Assembly (NCBI RefSeq): GCF_009497895.1
Contig: NZ_CP033116.1
Span: 3,038,001-3,102,000 of the forward strand
Length of the DNA stretch: 64,000 bases
Origin: Halopseudomonas pelagia
Lineage (GTDB): Bacteria > Pseudomonadota > Gammaproteobacteria > Pseudomonadales > Pseudomonadaceae
Reading direction: 5' to 3'
The notes under the pieces were generated by a model. That model saw nothing but the letters and a program-made list of their open reading frames with translations, searched no databases and was not told the origin of the DNA. Numbering within the stretch: position 1 is the first letter of the stretch; each line of letters begins with the position of its first letter. The position numbers were made by a program, and so were the translations under genes. Below are positions 25,371-34,145 of this stretch, one piece after another.

Positions 25371-26798
25371 TCACGAATGCCGCTCAGGCCGCACCAGGCC
25401 CATCTTCTCGATCTTGTAGCGCAACATGTCCCGCGTTATGCCCAGCATCCGCGCTGACTTGGTCACGTTCCAGTCGGTTCGCTCCAGAGCACCCAAGACC
25501 TTATCCTTCCCACAACCCGCATTGGCTACCTCTTCACTACTGTCCACTTGCCGGGCGAATCGAGCGTTGTCCAGATCGCCAATTCGCCGCGCATAAGTGG
25601 TAGCCAGGCTGGGGCAGAGGCTCAGCTGAGCGACGCTCACCACCTGATCCGGCGCCAGCAAGGCTGCCTGTTCCAACATGTTTTTCAGCTCTCTGACGTT
25701 GCCTGGCCAGCTGTAGCTGGCGATGAGATCTTCCGCATCGGGGGAGAATTGCAGATCGGGTTTGCCGTAGCGTTTGCCATGCAGATCCAGAAAGTACCGC
25801 GCCAACAGCAGCACGTCTGCTCCGCGGTCCCTCAGGCTCGGGACCTTGAGCGAAATGATACGCAGGCGGAAGAACAAGTCCTTGCGGAAACGGCCCTGAC
25901 GAACCATTTGCTCAAGATCACAGTTCGTCGCGCTGATGATACGCACATCCACCTTGCGTTCCTTGGCGGAGCCAACGCGCCGCAAGGATCGGTCTTCCAG
26001 CAGTTTGAGCAACTTGGCCTGCATGGCCAGATCCAGCTCGCCGACTTCATCCAGAAACAGGGTGCCGCCATCGGCCGTTTCTACTAGCCCGACCCGGCGC
26101 TCCTTTGCATCGGTAAAAGCACCTTTCTCATGACCGAAAAGTTCGGCTTCGAGCAGCTGCGGCGGGATGGCTGCGCAATTGATTTCAACGAATGGGTTGT
26201 CACGCCTTGCGCCTTCGAAGTGCAGAGCGCGGGCGACCAGTTCCTTGCCAGTGCCCGTCTCGCCTTCGATCATCACCACCGGCAGATTGGTGTTTTTCAT
26301 CAGACCTTCAGCGGCCAGTATCCGGGAGATGCGATCCTTGAGCGCCAGCATGGCCGGCGATCCGCCTATCAGTGTTTCAAATCCGGCATTCTCGGCTTCG
26401 CGTTTCTGGTAGAACGACAGTTTCTGCTCCAGCTTCAGCGTGCCAAAGGCCTTTTCCATCAGCACTTTCAGCTCGGATAGCGCGATGGGTTTGGTCAGGT
26501 AATGAAACGCGCCAGCTTGCATCGCCTCCACGGCATTTTCGATGTTGCCGTAACCCGTCATCATGATGGTTTTCAGGTTGGGCGCGCTGGCCTGCAGTTT
26601 TCTGATCAGCTCAATGCCGCTCATGCCCGGCAAGGAGTTGTCGGTCAACACAACGTCAGGACGCATGGTGTACAGCAATTCCAGTGCACTTTCGGCAGAA
26701 TCGCAGATAACCGCCTCATAACCCCTGCGTTGAAGATAATTTTGGATGTTTTCCGCCAACAGGCTGTCATCCTCTACTACCAGAATTGTCTTATCCAT
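25371..26798 (-). CDS. NtrC-type sigma-54-dependent response regulator
   Basis: The protein has 475 residues. A receiver domain with phospho-acceptor Asp53 (VVLTDNSLPG) is followed by an AAA+ sigma-54 activation domain: Walker A GETGTGKE (about 180), the loop GAFTDA (about 226, Asp where most relatives have Gly) and Walker B GGTLFLDEVGEL. A Fis-type HTH is at the C-terminus (NVTKSARMLGITRDMLRYKI). Three consecutive ATGs exist; AAGGA spacing favours the third. It follows the kinase gene directly, so the two form a pair. Manganese oxidation in P. putida GB-1 is known to need such a regulator (MnxR); equivalence here is inferred from the linked oxidase locus. Confidence 0.93.
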   Translation of the reverse strand: MDKTILVVEDDSLLAENIQNYLQRRGYEAVICDSAESALELLYTMRPDVVLTDNSLPGMSGIELIRKLQASAPNLKTIMMTGYGNIENAVEAMQAGAFHYLTKPIALSELKVLMEKAFGTLKLEQKLSFYQKREAENAGFETLIGGSPAMLALKDRISRILAAEGLMKNTNLPVVMIEGETGTGKELVARALHFEGARRDNPFVEINCAAIPPQLLEAELFGHEKGAFTDAKERRVGLVETADGGTLFLDEVGELDLAMQAKLLKLLEDRSLRRVGSAKERKVDVRIISATNCDLEQMVRQGRFRKDLFFRLRIISLKVPSLRDRGADVLLLARYFLDLHGKRYGKPDLQFSPDAEDLIASYSWPGNVRELKNMLEQAALLAPDQVVSVAQLSLCPSLATTYARRIGDLDNARFARQVDSSEEVANAGCGKDKVLGALERTDWNVTKSARMLGITRDMLRYKIEKMGLVRPERHS

Positions 26799-26800
26799 CA

Positions 26801-28264
26801 TCATGATCCTTGGGCCAGGCTGAACCCCAAATCAATTGTAGTACCGCGTTGCTCATAGCTGCTGAGTGTGACTTCACCGCCGAATCGCTCCATGATCCGC
26901 TTGACCGTAACCAGGCCCACTCCCAGGCCCCCCTGCTTGGTGGTAAAAAAGGGTTTGAAGGCCATCGTGCGTTGTTGATTTGACATCCCGTTGCCGGTGT
27001 CGCTGATAGACAGCACCAGCTTTCCGGTGGCAGTGTCGATGTCCATCCGCAGCCGCAGCACCCCGCCGTGGGGCATGGCTTCGATGGCATTGGACAGCAC
27101 GCTGTTCAGCACCTGCGACAGCAGTACACGATGGGCCAGCACCAGAGGTTGTTCCTGCGGCGCGAAATCGACGTCGATGCGAAAGGTTTGTAGCTGCAAT
27201 TGGCACGCGCTCAGGGCATCTTCAATGATAGGTACCAGCTCGACGGGCCTGACCCGGCTGGACATTGGGCGCGAGGTCTGCAGAAGCTCACGCACCCAGG
27301 CAGACATGCGGTCGACCTGGTTGATAATGTCGTTGATGTTTTTCTTCGCTGGCTCCTGATCAAGCTCAAGCGCCAGCTCGGCGCTGGAGCGAATGGTGGC
27401 CAGCGGGTTACGCAAACTGTGTGCTATGGCGGAGGACATTTCGCCCATCGCCACGTAGGTTTCGTTCTCAACCAGTTTCTGCTGCTGATAGGCCAGCACC
27501 AGGGATGCTCTGCGCACAATCCAGAACAGCCCGAGATAAAGAGTCGCCGCGCCAATGATGGTCGTCGATGCAATCAGCCACATGCCTCGCTTGATCCGCG
27601 CGACCAGATCATTGGGCTCCTTGTAGATTTCGACGACTATTGCGACATCTCCGTTCAGATCCAGCAGTGGAATATAGTTCTCAATAAAGAAGGTGCGCGG
27701 ATGCCGGATGAACTGCTGCTCCTCATGGTGATTTTCCGCAGAGACATGAAAATAAGTGGAGCCTACCCGTCCTTTTGAGCTGAAGGCTTCATCCAGGTTA
27801 CCGTTGGCTGCGCTTTGATGACCTATCAGGTCGGGGTTGGTAGACCAGATAACACGGCGGTCGGTGGCGTAGATATTCGCCAGTAAAGCGTCGGGAAGAT
27901 GGGTGATATGGTCGAGAAATTCGCCGCGCACGTCATGAACCACTTCAAGAGGCAAATCTTGGTCTGTCAGCCGCCGCAGGTCGACTAGATCGCCCATTGT
28001 CAGAGTTTCAGGCAGGACCGAATGCCTGATTTCTGCTTCAGCCACTGCCCTTACAAACTGCGCGCTGAGCATCAGGTCACGTTCAATACTTTCGTTTACG
28101 ACGAAATGTGCAGACACGGCGCCCAATACAAGAGCGACCGCAGTGATCAGGATCAGGCTCAGCCAGGAATACCAGCGCAATAGATTAAATGGCCGGGTAC
28201 CCGGTTTTGTAGCTGAGTCGGGCTCGATCTTGGATTCCGTCCAGTACGATGTGACGTTTATCAT
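26801..28264 (-). CDS. Membrane sensor histidine kinase
   Basis: The protein has 487 residues. The start at 28264 is set by GGATGGAG 5 bases upstream. TM1 is near residues 33-53 and TM2 near 225-248, enclosing a periplasmic sensor domain of about 170 residues. The H-box is IAHSLRNPLATIRSSAEL (His about 282) and the ATP-binding motifs are NSVLSNAIEAMPHGG, SDTGNGM and GGLGVGLVTV. It should phosphorylate the adjacent regulator. The signal is unknown; the linked copper oxidase suggests a metal or redox cue. Confidence 0.93.
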   Translation of the reverse strand: MINVTSYWTESKIEPDSATKPGTRPFNLLRWYSWLSLILITAVALVLGAVSAHFVVNESIERDLMLSAQFVRAVAEAEIRHSVLPETLTMGDLVDLRRLTDQDLPLEVVHDVRGEFLDHITHLPDALLANIYATDRRVIWSTNPDLIGHQSAANGNLDEAFSSKGRVGSTYFHVSAENHHEEQQFIRHPRTFFIENYIPLLDLNGDVAIVVEIYKEPNDLVARIKRGMWLIASTTIIGAATLYLGLFWIVRRASLVLAYQQQKLVENETYVAMGEMSSAIAHSLRNPLATIRSSAELALELDQEPAKKNINDIINQVDRMSAWVRELLQTSRPMSSRVRPVELVPIIEDALSACQLQLQTFRIDVDFAPQEQPLVLAHRVLLSQVLNSVLSNAIEAMPHGGVLRLRMDIDTATGKLVLSISDTGNGMSNQQRTMAFKPFFTTKQGGLGVGLVTVKRIMERFGGEVTLSSYEQRGTTIDLGFSLAQGS

Positions 28265-28383
28265 AGCCACTCCATCCTTGCCGACAATATAGGTATAGCG
28301 CACGGCTAGCACAGAGCAAGCACCCTTCGTCAGATGCCGGCCGCGCTCTCGACCCGCGGCTCCCCCTAATCGGGCCCATTAAC

Positions 28384-28397
28384 GGGGGAATACCCCC
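28384..28397. promoter_or_regulatory. G-rich inverted repeat, candidate regulator-binding site (UAS)
   Basis: GGGGG-AATA-CCCCC is a perfect inverted repeat lying about 80-90 bases before the sigma-54-type promoter at 28474. It is similar in composition to G-rich repeats at 44033-44069 and 54834-54984. Enhancer function is inferred. Confidence 0.45.
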
Positions 28398-28473
28398 ATT
28401 CCATGTCTCCCCCGTCCCCCCCTCATTTATTCACAGCTTGTCTATTACGCTGGTTACAGCCCGATAAAACGAT

Positions 28474-28490
28474 CTGGTACAGAAGCTGCT
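28474..28490 (+). promoter_or_regulatory. Candidate sigma-54 promoter for the secreted-protein/curlin genes
   Basis: CTGGTACAGAAGCTGCT has GG (-24) and GC (-12) with exactly 10 bases between, and matches the consensus at most positions. It is 64 bases before the ATG at 28555. An 8-bp stem (28502-28509 with 28520-28527) lies in the leader. The divergent kinase/regulator pair begins at 28264. Confidence 0.65.
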
Positions 28491-28554
28491 TAGGGATCAT
28501 GGCCTGGCTCAAAAAAGCAAGTCAGGCTCACCCCACTTGCAGGAGGAATTTCTC

Positions 28555-29913
28555 ATGCGCAGCTCTGTTTCGAAAACATCAGCGCTGATAATCATCGGAG
28601 GGCTGTGCGCAGGCATCGCTCAAGCAGCGTTGTATACCGTGGACCCCGGACCTTATGTACCGGCGAATGCCAATTTCCCCGCCTGGTACCAGGACACCCA
28701 TGGCCGCGCGCTGGATCTGTGTCTTTCCCGAGCGCTAAGCTCACGCGCTGGCGGGGCCGCAGGCACCTACATGTGCGGGCTGGGGGCAGAACCTGGCGTG
28801 TTCGACGATACTTTGCCCTTTGCCTTCCCCGGCAATTTCCCCAGCGAAGCATTCTGGTTTACCGCCGATGCCTCCATTGAAGACGCCGCGACCGGCATTG
28901 CGCTTGATTTTGGCACGGCTCTGGAAGCCGCCTTCAGCGGGGATGGACCCATTGACGGCGATCAGGTGGCCTTTTCACGCGTGCGCATTCGCGTCGACCT
29001 GACTGTCCCAGGGGTTTATACGGTGACCCACCCCTACGGCGTGGACGTTTTTGACATCTCCGCCGCAGACATCGCCGACGCTGGCGGTGACCGGGTGATC
29101 AACATGACCCGCGATATCGGCATCGCCAGCGATGGGCTGTTCAATGGTGCATTGACTGGCGACGTAGGCCCGTTCCTGCGCGGCATCAATGGTCCTTATA
29201 CCGAAACCAATCCGGATACCGGTGAGGTGGATACCTATGTTGGCGACCCGAACATTGAGGAAGAAGTCACCGGCAGTCCGTTCGCCACCAACTACGTCCG
29301 TATCGAGGGACCTAACGGCATTGACCTGCGCACCAACCTGTTTGCCGTTACCGGCATGCTTTCGGATGTTGCTTTGCCGACGCCGCTAAAAATCGACCGC
29401 GCCACCTATTCACGCCAGCCCGGTGAAGACGGCGTTGTCGCGCGGCAGGATGTATTCGCTCTGGCTCCCCCGCCTCCCGGCACAGCCCAATTCAGTGATA
29501 CCGGCGGTACCTCCCATGTCATGAGCGAGGAGAACACCACCGGAAACTGGTACGGGCAGTCCAGTGAGATCCCAACGGTGCTCGGCAGTATCAGCGTTAC
29601 CGCGGATAACAGCCTGGCGATACCCAGCAGTTCCGCTACCACCGCGCAGGCGCAGATTGTCGATCAAGTGATCATCCATCGCGCTGAATACAGCTTGTCG
29701 ACTGCGCAGCTGACTGTCGAAGCCGAATCCAGCGATAAAACCAGCCCACCGGTGCTGAGCGTGACCGGCAACAGCGGACCCATTGGGGATTTGAGCGGGA
29801 CCGGCGCCATCAAGCAGTTGGTGACCGGCGTCACACCTATCCCGCCCGCCAGTATCAACGTGACCTCGTCCAATGGCGGCGTCGATGTTGAAGAAGTCAT
29901 CATTCTCCCCTAG
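28555..29913 (+). CDS. Secreted protein of unknown fold, paralogue 1
   Basis: The protein has 452 residues. GGAGG lies 8 bases before this ATG. A Sec signal peptide ends near SQAQA-type residues (CAGIAQAALYTVDPG). The mature N-terminal region of about 280 residues (DPGPYVPANANFPAWYQDTHGR, LEAAFSGDGPIDGDQVAFSRVRIR, INMTRDIGI) is homologous to the next gene. The rest is Thr/Ser-rich beta-type sequence, with VTSSNGGVDVEEV near the end. Three Cys occur in the mature N-terminal part or signal (LCLS, YMCGL and the signal Cys). No known domain is recognised. It leads the predicted sigma-54 transcript that includes the curlin genes. Confidence 0.85.
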   Translation: MRSSVSKTSALIIIGGLCAGIAQAALYTVDPGPYVPANANFPAWYQDTHGRALDLCLSRALSSRAGGAAGTYMCGLGAEPGVFDDTLPFAFPGNFPSEAFWFTADASIEDAATGIALDFGTALEAAFSGDGPIDGDQVAFSRVRIRVDLTVPGVYTVTHPYGVDVFDISAADIADAGGDRVINMTRDIGIASDGLFNGALTGDVGPFLRGINGPYTETNPDTGEVDTYVGDPNIEEEVTGSPFATNYVRIEGPNGIDLRTNLFAVTGMLSDVALPTPLKIDRATYSRQPGEDGVVARQDVFALAPPPPGTAQFSDTGGTSHVMSEENTTGNWYGQSSEIPTVLGSISVTADNSLAIPSSSATTAQAQIVDQVIIHRAEYSLSTAQLTVEAESSDKTSPPVLSVTGNSGPIGDLSGTGAIKQLVTGVTPIPPASINVTSSNGGVDVEEVIILP

Positions 29914-29946
29914 GAAAGCTAGCCGGCTCTAAGGTCAGGAGGCACC

Positions 29947-32163
29947 ATGAATATTTGGCACAAAACCCTAACAACCAGCCTTGCGCTTGCCGCACTAACG
30001 GCCGGCCAAGCTTTCGGAGCGCTTAGCAGCCTCGACTTTGGGCCTTATACCGCCGCATCGGGGGGGTTCCCCATCTGGTATCAGGACGAAAATCAGCTCT
30101 CGCTTGAACTCTGCCGATCCAAAGCGGTGAGCTCTCGCAACGCCAACGCATCCATGTGCGCCCTGGCGGCCGATCCCGGCGTGTTCGACGATACACTACC
30201 GATGATCTTCCCGGGCAACTGGCCAGGCGAGCTGTTCTGGATGCTGGCCGAGACGGACATTCCCGCGGCAGGCAACAGCAACTACGAGCTTGAAGTCTAT
30301 GTAGCAGCCCTCGAAGCCGCCTTCTCCGGCGACTCGCCAGTGGACGGCGATCAAGTCAGTTTTGCCCGTATCCGCATCCGCGCGACCATTCCGATACCTG
30401 GCACCTATGTGATCACCCACCCTTATGGCGTGGAAACCATCCAGGTGACTGGTACAGGCCGTCGGGCGATCAACATGACGCGCGATATTGGTATTGGCTT
30501 GCCAGGGGATTTTGATGGTGCTCTGGAGGGCGATGTTGGTCCCTTCCTGGAAAGCGTCAACGGCCCCTACACCGAGGTTAATCCGGAGACCGGTTTAACC
30601 GAGAGTTTTGTAGGCGACCCAAGCTTGCGTGAACCCATGACAGGCAGCCCATTCGACACCAACTTCGTTCGTATCGAAGGACCAGCGGGTACGATTGAAA
30701 CGAATACCTTTAGCCTGAGTGGCAAGGTGTTTGACAACCTTACGCCCACCGCAGCCGAGATCGAGCGGGCTACTTATAGCCGGTCTGGCGGAAGCAGCAG
30801 CATCGATGTGTTCGCGACTTCGGTGGGTAATGCCGAGGTGTGCTTCCGGGAGTCGATTGAACTGGTGGGCGAGAACCCAGGTACACCCTGTCTGGTGGAT
30901 ATGACCGGCGATAACAACGGGCATTTCTTTGGCTACAAGCCGGCTCCGGCCGAGCTGCCTGAGGTGATCGTTGTGACGGCCGCCAATCCCAGCGGCGCAA
31001 CCGTGCCGACCACGCTATCCAGACCCTTGACTGATGTGGTGAAAATCACCAGTGCCGAGTACTCCTGGGTCAATAACAGCCTGACCATCGAAGCGGTTTC
31101 CAGCGATGAAGTCCAGGTGCCAGACCTGGTAGCAGAAGGCTTTGGCCGACTGTCCAAGGCAGGAACTACCCAGACCCTGAGCGTACCCAATCTGATGCAA
31201 CCGCCGTCCAGGATCAGCGTGAAGTCGTCTGCGGGCGGCGCTGACACCGAAATGGTCAGTGTGATCGATGACGCGCCAGCAACTGGCGGCAACGAGCCTC
31301 CGGTGGCAGCCAACGACAGCGCCAGCACCAGCTCCGGGGTGCCGATCGTTATCAATGTGCTGAGCAATGATACAGACCCTGATGGCGACATTCCGTTAAG
31401 CATCGTCGCGCTGACTCAACCCCCAATCGGGCAAGGCAGCGTCGCGCTCAACGGTAGCACCAGCGTGCTGTATACCCCACCGATCACCAACGTGCCAATA
31501 CAGGCTACCTTCAGCTATCGCGCCCAGGATATCCGCGGCGAGCAGTCCAATGTGGCTCAGGTAACGGTCAGCATCAGCGCCAACCAGGCACCGGTGGCAG
31601 TCAACGACAACGCCGCTACGCTGGCCATTCCGATCGATATTGATGTGCTCGCCAATGATACCGATCCGGAGAATAACCAGCCGTTCAGCATCGTCGGTCT
31701 GACCCAGCCGGCCAATGGCCAGGGCACTGTGAGCGTCAATGGCTCGCTGGTCAGATATACCCCACCGGCTACCGTCAGCAGCGCCTTCAATGCAACCTTC
31801 ACCTATCAGGTACAGGATGCGTTGAATGCGGTATCAGCGCCCGCCACGGTAACCGTCAGTGTGTCTCCACCACCCGCCACAGCTGAAACCATTAATGTCG
31901 CGACTTCGCTGCTACGCCTGCGCAGCAATGATCGGCAGACCTGGGATCTGCGTGGCAATACCTCGTTGGCGACCGGCAATACCATCACCATTGAGGTCAG
32001 CACCAATAACGGCCCTCTGTCACTGGGTACCGCAACGCTTAGCCTGACCGGCCAATGGCGGCTGTCGGCAAACACTGAAGGGCTGTCATTACCGGCCAAC
32101 CCGACTGCGACTATCAGGTCCGCTTTCGGGACTGTGTTGACCGTGCCGTTAACTGTACGTTGA
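29947..32163 (+). CDS. Secreted protein of unknown fold with two Ig/cadherin-like repeats, paralogue 2
   Basis: The protein has 738 residues. After a signal peptide (ending GQAFG), residues 25-270 repeat the fold of paralogue 1: DFGPYTAASGGFPIWYQDENQ, LEAAFSGDSPVDGDQVSFARIRIR and INMTRDIGIG. Two tandem domains near residues 455-545 and 550-640 carry the NDTDPDGD / NDTDPENN calcium-type motif and VLYTPP / VRYTPP ends, as in extracellular Ig or cadherin-like repeats. A further beta-rich C-terminal domain follows. A surface adhesin or matrix scaffold role is inferred from context. Confidence 0.85.
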   Translation: MNIWHKTLTTSLALAALTAGQAFGALSSLDFGPYTAASGGFPIWYQDENQLSLELCRSKAVSSRNANASMCALAADPGVFDDTLPMIFPGNWPGELFWMLAETDIPAAGNSNYELEVYVAALEAAFSGDSPVDGDQVSFARIRIRATIPIPGTYVITHPYGVETIQVTGTGRRAINMTRDIGIGLPGDFDGALEGDVGPFLESVNGPYTEVNPETGLTESFVGDPSLREPMTGSPFDTNFVRIEGPAGTIETNTFSLSGKVFDNLTPTAAEIERATYSRSGGSSSIDVFATSVGNAEVCFRESIELVGENPGTPCLVDMTGDNNGHFFGYKPAPAELPEVIVVTAANPSGATVPTTLSRPLTDVVKITSAEYSWVNNSLTIEAVSSDEVQVPDLVAEGFGRLSKAGTTQTLSVPNLMQPPSRISVKSSAGGADTEMVSVIDDAPATGGNEPPVAANDSASTSSGVPIVINVLSNDTDPDGDIPLSIVALTQPPIGQGSVALNGSTSVLYTPPITNVPIQATFSYRAQDIRGEQSNVAQVTVSISANQAPVAVNDNAATLAIPIDIDVLANDTDPENNQPFSIVGLTQPANGQGTVSVNGSLVRYTPPATVSSAFNATFTYQVQDALNAVSAPATVTVSVSPPPATAETINVATSLLRLRSNDRQTWDLRGNTSLATGNTITIEVSTNNGPLSLGTATLSLTGQWRLSANTEGLSLPANPTATIRSAFGTVLTVPLTVR

Positions 32164-32170
32164 GCCAAAT

Positions 32171-32209
32171 CCGCCGCCCGCACAGACGCGAGGTCTGGGC
32201 GGGCGGTGG
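32171..32209 (+). terminator. Very stable hairpin between the secreted-protein gene and csgB
   Basis: CCGCCGCCCGC (32171-32181) pairs with GCGGGCGGTGG (32199-32209), and CAGAC pairs with GTCTG inside, giving a stem of about 16 pairs with one mismatch. No T-run follows. It may slow transcription or protect RNA ends, which would change the ratio of curlin to secreted-protein mRNA. Confidence 0.6.
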
Positions 32210-32227
32210 TAAACGGAAGTAAAGGCC

Positions 32228-32734
32228 ATGCTGACTCGATACATAGCTCGTCAGTTGAATTGCCAGGTAAACCGCAGTCTGACCCGGGGCCTGGTTCAAG
32301 GTTTGGCCATAAGCCTGATGCTGACGGGCCAGGTCGCAGCGGCGGACCTTATGGACAACCAGGATCTGGCGGTTGCGCCTGAACTGGCCGGCCTCGGCAA
32401 CAGTGCAACACGAGCAGTGATTGACCAGCAAGGTGACGAACATCAGGCCAGCATCAGCCAAAGCGGTGAGGGCCTGGTCGGGATTATTGCGCAGCTAGGC
32501 AATAGTAATGAGGCATTCATCACCCAGGAGGGAATTGAAATGATCGCTTATATCAGCCAGGACGGCTTTTCCAACCTGGCCAGCATCACCCAACACGGCG
32601 CCTACAACCAGGCATACATAACTCAACATGGCGCAGACAACAGTGCCCACATCGAGCAATCCGGGGAGGGGCTGCACGGCAGCATCACCCAGCATGGCAG
32701 TGGCCAGAACATAGAGGTTACGCAGTACCAGTAG
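32228..32734 (+). CDS. csgB: Curlin-repeat protein, CsgB-like nucleator candidate
   Basis: The protein has 168 residues. The signal peptide ends near GQVAAAD. The mature part has about five 22-residue curlin repeats of the form N-x-A-x-I-x-Q-x-G (NEAFITQEG, NLASITQHG, NQAYITQHG, NSAHIEQSG). Curlins are secreted and polymerise as amyloid on the cell surface. Assignment as the nucleator rests on small size and position before the large subunit gene; it could also be a minor structural subunit. Confidence 0.8.
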   Translation: MLTRYIARQLNCQVNRSLTRGLVQGLAISLMLTGQVAAADLMDNQDLAVAPELAGLGNSATRAVIDQQGDEHQASISQSGEGLVGIIAQLGNSNEAFITQEGIEMIAYISQDGFSNLASITQHGAYNQAYITQHGADNSAHIEQSGEGLHGSITQHGSGQNIEVTQYQ

Positions 32735-32789
32735 CTCTGGTCTCAATTAAAAACGCAACGCATCACATTCTATTTGTGGAGGTAACACC

Positions 32790-34073
32790 ATGTTCAACAT
32801 CAAACCCCTCACGGCTGCGATAATTACTGTCATCAGCCTCAACGCTTTTGCCGACGACAGCCTGTCGACCCAGGATCAGACCGGGGACTTCAACATAGCC
32901 GACGTGAACCAGAGCAGTGCCACCGGCAGTTTTGCCGACCAGGATCAGGTAGGCGGTGACAACAACGCCTTCATCTTCCAGGCAGAAACCCAGAGCACGG
33001 CAACCCAGATCCATACCGGGGATCTCAACGCCGCCGCGTCCGAACAGAGCCTGAATACTGGGAGCTCCTCGCTTCAGGACCAGCAAGGCATGTTCAATGA
33101 CGGGGCCAGCCTGCAGCAATTCGGCACCGACAGCACCACCACACAGCTGCAGATCGGCGACGGCAACAGCGCTTTGACCTGGCAGGAGGAACAAGTACAA
33201 AGCACCGCGCTGATGATCCAGGCCGGCGACGAAAATTTCGTATCGGTTGACCAGATTGTTGGTAGTGGAAATACCGCTGCGGTCTACCAGGAAGGTGACA
33301 TGAACACCGCTGCTACCTGGCAGCAGTTCTCCGACGACAATCAGATCTATCTGCAACAGTATGGGGTGGGCAACGAAGCCTACGCTGATCAATGGGAAAG
33401 CCAGCAAAGCACCACAACCATCACCCAGAACGGTGACTCAAGCTACCTGGCGACCTATCAGGAACTCCAGAACCAGAGCCAGGTTATCGTCGACCAGAGC
33501 GGCAGTCTGAACGAGATGTTGGTGGACCAGACCGGCGGCGAACTCAACATAGCCTACGCCGTGCAGTCCGGCGACGTGAACAGTCTGGACCTTCAGCAAA
33601 TCGACTCGTTCAACAACCAGGCTTATGTCTATCAAGACGGCAGCGACAACGTGGGGCTGATCTATCAGGAGGGCCAGGATCACCTGCAGATCGTCTCCTC
33701 AACCGGTCAGGAGAACGAACTGGACGTAAGCCAAACCGGGGAGCGAAATCTGCTCACCTTCAGCCAGGACGGCGCCGGTAACTTGCTCACGGCCGAACAA
33801 GGTGGCAGCGACAATACTGCCAGCGGCTCCAGCATCGGCGTCGACAACGAAGTGGTACTGGATCAGACCGGCACCTTTAACGTCGCAGAGGTTGCCCAGC
33901 AGTACGGTTCGGATAACCTCGCCAGCATCACCCAGACTGACAGCCTCAATTATGCGGCCATTGTTCAGGGAGGGATTGGCAACCAGGCGTTCGCGGTGCA
34001 GGCGGGTGCCAGTCATGCCGCCTATATTACCCAGCAGGGTAACGGCAACCTGGCCACAGCAACACAACAGTAA
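32790..34073 (+). CDS. csgA: Large curlin-repeat protein, CsgA-like major subunit candidate
   Basis: The protein has 427 residues, much longer than the 151-residue E. coli CsgA. A signal peptide (ISLNAFA) precedes roughly 18 repeats of about 22 residues, such as NIADVNQSS, NNAFIFQAE, NQAFAVQAG and NLATATQQ. The repeats are rich in Gln, Asn, Asp and Ser, and acidic overall. It should form a beta-helical amyloid exported through CsgG. GGAGG lies 7-8 bases before the ATG. It ends at a bidirectional terminator shared with csgG. Confidence 0.85.
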   Translation: MFNIKPLTAAIITVISLNAFADDSLSTQDQTGDFNIADVNQSSATGSFADQDQVGGDNNAFIFQAETQSTATQIHTGDLNAAASEQSLNTGSSSLQDQQGMFNDGASLQQFGTDSTTTQLQIGDGNSALTWQEEQVQSTALMIQAGDENFVSVDQIVGSGNTAAVYQEGDMNTAATWQQFSDDNQIYLQQYGVGNEAYADQWESQQSTTTITQNGDSSYLATYQELQNQSQVIVDQSGSLNEMLVDQTGGELNIAYAVQSGDVNSLDLQQIDSFNNQAYVYQDGSDNVGLIYQEGQDHLQIVSSTGQENELDVSQTGERNLLTFSQDGAGNLLTAEQGGSDNTASGSSIGVDNEVVLDQTGTFNVAEVAQQYGSDNLASITQTDSLNYAAIVQGGIGNQAFAVQAGASHAAYITQQGNGNLATATQQ

Positions 34074-34090
34074 ATCGCTCCACGCAAAAC

Positions 34091-34119
34091 AAAACCGCCC
34101 ATTTCAGGGCGGTTTTTTT
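34091..34119. terminator. Bidirectional intrinsic terminator between csgA and csgG
   Basis: AAAACCGCCC, loop ATTTCA and GGGCGGTTTTTTT form a hairpin with A/T runs on both sides, serving the convergent transcripts that end at 34073 (plus) and 34146 (minus). Confidence 0.9.
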
Positions 34120-34145
34120 ATCAGCAGCTTTATTTGGCAAATCGG

